Shown here piece after piece: positions 62,226 through 64,000 of a DNA stretch of 64,000 nucleotides (position 1 is its first letter; the number at the start of each line of letters is the position of its first letter). This stretch comes from Arthrobacter crystallopoietes (lineage in GTDB: Bacteria; Actinomycetota; Actinomycetes; Actinomycetales; Micrococcaceae): assembly GCF_002849715.1 (NCBI RefSeq), contig NZ_CP018863.1, forward strand, positions 682,001-746,000, written 5' to 3'. The translations under genes were made by a program, and so were the position numbers. The notes under the pieces are model-generated. The model worked only from the letters and a program-made list of their open reading frames with translations, did not search any database and was not told the DNA's origin.

Positions 62226-62323
62226 TTGCAGCGCGCGGCTTGCCGCCCGAACCCCCAACCGGGCGCCCCGCGTGTAAGCCCTCGGTAGAGACCCCCAACG
62301 TCTGCCGAGGGCTCTCTGCTTTA
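62226..62323 (+). ncRNA. 6C small RNA (B11-like)
   Basis: Two consecutive stem-loops carry near-identical C-rich loops. The first (about 62236-62278) has CGCCCG around loop AACCCCCAAC and CGGGCG, inside an outer GGCTT...AAGCC stem. The second (62278-62312) has GCCCTCGG...CCGAGGGC around loop GACCCCCAACG, followed by TCTCTGCTTTA, a terminator-like tail. This two-hairpin, C-loop design is that of the actinobacterial 6C RNA. I count five Cs per loop, one short of the name. Confidence 0.72.
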
Positions 62324-62539
62324 ACCGGATGCTTGTCATGCCACGGGCGGGAAGAGGACCATGTAGGTAGGGCTTCCGGGAAAAGTCCTTGCCGAATCCA
62401 AGCCGTTCCAGTCGACGCCGGTGAATGAACACGTCAAGCAATCCATCGGCCGCTCTGGAATAACCGGGCTCCAATCCGCCCACTGCAATTGTTCGACGTC
62501 GCCAGAAATGGCAACGTCATCAGAAAAAGGAAAGCTGTT

Positions 62540-62788
62540 ATGCCCGAGTTCATGGACGTGCATCACAACATGGTCGGCATCACCGCAGAGGCCCTCAAGG
62601 AGGCCCATAACGCGGACCTTGCCATCCAGGATGAAGAAAAAGTGGAATTCAAAAAGGCGTGGGCCGATCCGGAGAGCGGGGTTGTCTACTGCCTATCCGA
62701 AGCACCGTCGGCCGAGGCCGTCCAGCGTATCCACGAGCGCGCCGGCCATCCCGCCGACGAAGTGCACGCCGTACCGCTCGTCGTCTGA
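62540..62788 (+). CDS. DUF4242/SCO4226-type nickel-binding-like protein
   Basis: An 82-residue protein, MPEFMDVHHNMVGITAEALK with the D-V-H-H metal-like motif near the N-terminus and HERAGHPADEVHAVPLVV at the C-terminus. It matches the DUF4242 family, whose SCO4226 member forms ferredoxin-like-fold multimers and binds nickel. The ATG at 62540 has AAAGGAAAG about eight bases upstream. It is followed by a very strong terminator. Confidence 0.85.
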   Translation: MPEFMDVHHNMVGITAEALKEAHNADLAIQDEEKVEFKKAWADPESGVVYCLSEAPSAEAVQRIHERAGHPADEVHAVPLVV

Positions 62789-62800
62789 AGCACGGCACAG

Positions 62801-62851
62801 AAATAAGCAGAGGAGCCGCTTCCCCACGGGGAACGGCTCCTCTGCTTATTT
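62801..62851. terminator. Very strong bidirectional terminator
   Basis: AAATAAGCAGAGGAGCCG (62801-62818) pairs perfectly with CGGCTCCTCTGCTTATTT (62834-62851) around a loop with CCCC/GGGG. AT-rich bases at both stem ends give T-runs on either strand, ideal between the convergent DUF4242 and UspA genes. Confidence 0.92.
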
Positions 62852-62874
62852 GCCTCTCTGGCGGGCGGCGCGGC

Positions 62875-63264
62875 TTACGCCTTGACCGCGAGGACCGGAC
62901 ACTCTGCCTGCAGCAGGATCCGTTGCGCGGTGCTGCCCATGATCAGCTTGCCCACCGGAGTACGCTTGCGCAGACCGATCACGATCAGGTCCGCCCGATG
63001 CGTTTCCGCCGCATCGAGCACCTCATCCGCGGCGTCGTTCCCGCCCATGGGCTGAAGCAGGATGTGTTCCACCCCGGAGGCCGCCAGCCGGCTGTCCAGC
63101 GCTTGGGCGGCATCGGACTGGACAAACCGCTGGTCCACGAAGACATCCCCGCGGGTCGAGTTCACCACGACCAGCGGCGCCTTGGCGTTGGCGGCTTCCC
63201 TGATGGCCCGTTCCAGGGCGGCTTCGCCTTCCGGCGTGGGGATGTAGCCCACCACTATGCTCAT
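62875..63264 (-). CDS. Universal stress protein, UspA family
   Basis: A 129-residue single-domain Usp: SIVVGYIPTPEGEAALERAI at the N-terminus, then LIVIGLRKRTPVGKLIMGST with the ATP-binding G-x2-G-x9-G-S/T type pattern, and ILLQAECPVLAVKA. Shorter than the usual 140-160. Its ATG overlaps the stop of the TctA gene (ATGA), so it is co-translated with the tricarboxylate permease, a known tendency in this transporter family. Confidence 0.93.
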   Translation of the reverse strand: MSIVVGYIPTPEGEAALERAIREAANAKAPLVVVNSTRGDVFVDQRFVQSDAAQALDSRLAASGVEHILLQPMGGNDAADEVLDAAETHRADLIVIGLRKRTPVGKLIMGSTAQRILLQAECPVLAVKA

Positions 63265-64000
63265 GATCGCTCCCGTTCATTGTGGATGTTGTCCGAGCGG
63301 TGGCGCCCTGCGGGTTCCGCGGGACCGCCGCCGCTGTTGCCGTCGTGCTCCGGCAGGACATTGTCTTTGTCCTTGTCCTGGCCCGCGTCCTTGCCGCCGT
63401 AGGCTTGGCCCTTGGCCACGCCGCCGTCGTCGTTGGTTGCAGCAGTTTCACCCGGAGTTTCCGGGACGTTGCCAAGGAGGACTGAGTCAGGCCGGCGCTT
63501 GCGGATGATCTTCAGTGCCAGCGGTGCGAGCAGCACCAGTGCCACGATGATGTAGACAACGACGGCGACCGGCTCGCTCCACAGGCCGGAGATGTCTCCG
63601 GCGCTCAGCTGCAGCGTGGTGCGCAGGGACTCCTCCGCGCGCGGGCCGAGGATGAGGCCGATGACCAGGGGCAGCACCGGCAGGCCATAGCGCCGCATGG
63701 CGAAGCCGAGCAGACCGAGCAGCAGCAGAATCACCAGGTCGAACGTCTGCAGGTTGACTGCATAGGCGCCCAGGGTGGCGAAGAACAAGATGCCGGCGTA
63801 GAGGTACGGACGCGGCAGCTGCAGCAGCTTGGCCCAGACCGGCGCCAGCGGCAGGTTGATCAGCAGCAGCAGGGTGTTGCCGATGAACAGGCTGGCGATC
63901 AGCGCCCACACCAGCTGCGGCTCGCTGTCGAAAAGCAGCGGCCCGGGCTGGATGCCGAACTGGATGAAGGCAGCCAGCATGACGGCGGCGGTAGCGTTCG
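63261..64000 (-). CDS. Tripartite tricarboxylate transporter permease TctA, 5' end cut
   Basis: Only the C-terminal 246 residues are visible. ATAAVMLAAFIQFGIQPGPL at the cut end and NTLLLLINLPLAPVWAKLLQ are canonical for TctA, the large membrane subunit of TctABC (Na+/H+-driven carboxylate uptake). Predicted helices end near residue VALVLLAPLALKII. The protein then has a soluble, Asp/Lys/Gly-rich tail of about 75 residues (GGKDAGQDKDKDNVLPEHDG) that is uncommon in the family. It overlaps uspA by four bases; tctB/tctC should lie beyond the right edge. Confidence 0.93.
   Translation of the reverse strand, partial: NATAAVMLAAFIQFGIQPGPLLFDSEPQLVWALIASLFIGNTLLLLINLPLAPVWAKLLQLPRPYLYAGILFFATLGAYAVNLQTFDLVILLLLGLLGFAMRRYGLPVLPLVIGLILGPRAEESLRTTLQLSAGDISGLWSEPVAVVVYIIVALVLLAPLALKIIRKRRPDSVLLGNVPETPGETAATNDDGGVAKGQAYGGKDAGQDKDKDNVLPEHDGNSGGGPAEPAGRHRSDNIHNERERS

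Overview
This is a GC-rich (roughly 65%) chromosomal segment whose gene content and style point to an actinobacterium of the Micrococcaceae, most likely Arthrobacter or a close relative. The clues are dense ATGA/GTGA-coupled operons, GTG and TTG starts, a tandem glycine riboswitch before gcvP, a 6C-type small RNA, a DUF222-HNH (13E12-type) protein and a SigB/SigF-type sigma factor. No rRNA, tRNA, CRISPR array, prophage or insertion sequence was seen. Both ends cut genes: an MFS transporter at the left and a TctA-type permease at the right.

Layout. 1-5.3 kb: MFS permease, thymidylate-kinase-like protein, two small membrane proteins, an SDR and an F420/NADP-type oxidoreductase. 5.35-11.65 kb: glycine catabolism operon gcvP-gcvT-gcvH-sdaA on the minus strand behind a tandem glycine riboswitch, which would turn glycine into one-carbon units and pyruvate. 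11.7-15.1 kb: a minus-strand run of protealysin-like M4 protease, emfourin-type inhibitor, CynX-type MFS and DinB-like protein. 15.2-18.05 kb: a lipoprotein resembling cyclohexadienyl dehydratase, then an MFS exporter carrying two carboxypeptidase-regulatory-like domains. 18-27.6 kb: GntR and LacI regulators, a glycogen-debranching-type glycosidase, a baeRF2 protein with a coupled acidic partner, an LLM oxidoreductase, TerC behind a probable Mn2+ (yybP-ykoY) riboswitch, and small proteins.

27.6-40.9 kb is the most distinctive region: a 13-gene heptose/glycan cluster with gmhA (SIS), gmhB (HAD), two hldE-like kinase/nucleotidyltransferase fusions, three GT9 heptosyltransferase-type enzymes, one GT2, two GT4-like enzymes, an aldehyde dehydrogenase and an SDR. 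A Gram-positive cell has no lipopolysaccharide, so this set suggests a D,D-heptose-containing surface glycan or glycoconjugate that I cannot name. It consists of a seven-gene minus-strand operon, a second three-gene minus-strand operon and two divergent GT9 genes, plus one further GT9 within the main operon.

40.9-64 kb: SigB/F-type sigma factor and STAS protein; a paired SMR exporter (Gdx type) behind a guanidine-III riboswitch; flavin reductase-like protein; YihY/BrkB; DUF222-HNH; SDR; alanine-type aminotransferase; GNAT; CorA; small SH3-like proteins; an M20 amidohydrolase-MHS transporter operon divergent from a double AsnC regulator; nitronate monooxygenase; TrxB-like flavoprotein; acylphosphatase; an anchored or exported HNH/excalibur nuclease; a diacylglycerol kinase-like protein; a TetR regulator with its operator; a 6C RNA; a DUF4242 protein; and a TctA-UspA pair.

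Starts were chosen by reading Shine-Dalgarno sequences and gene overlaps. Family calls come from motif recognition only; no database search was run.
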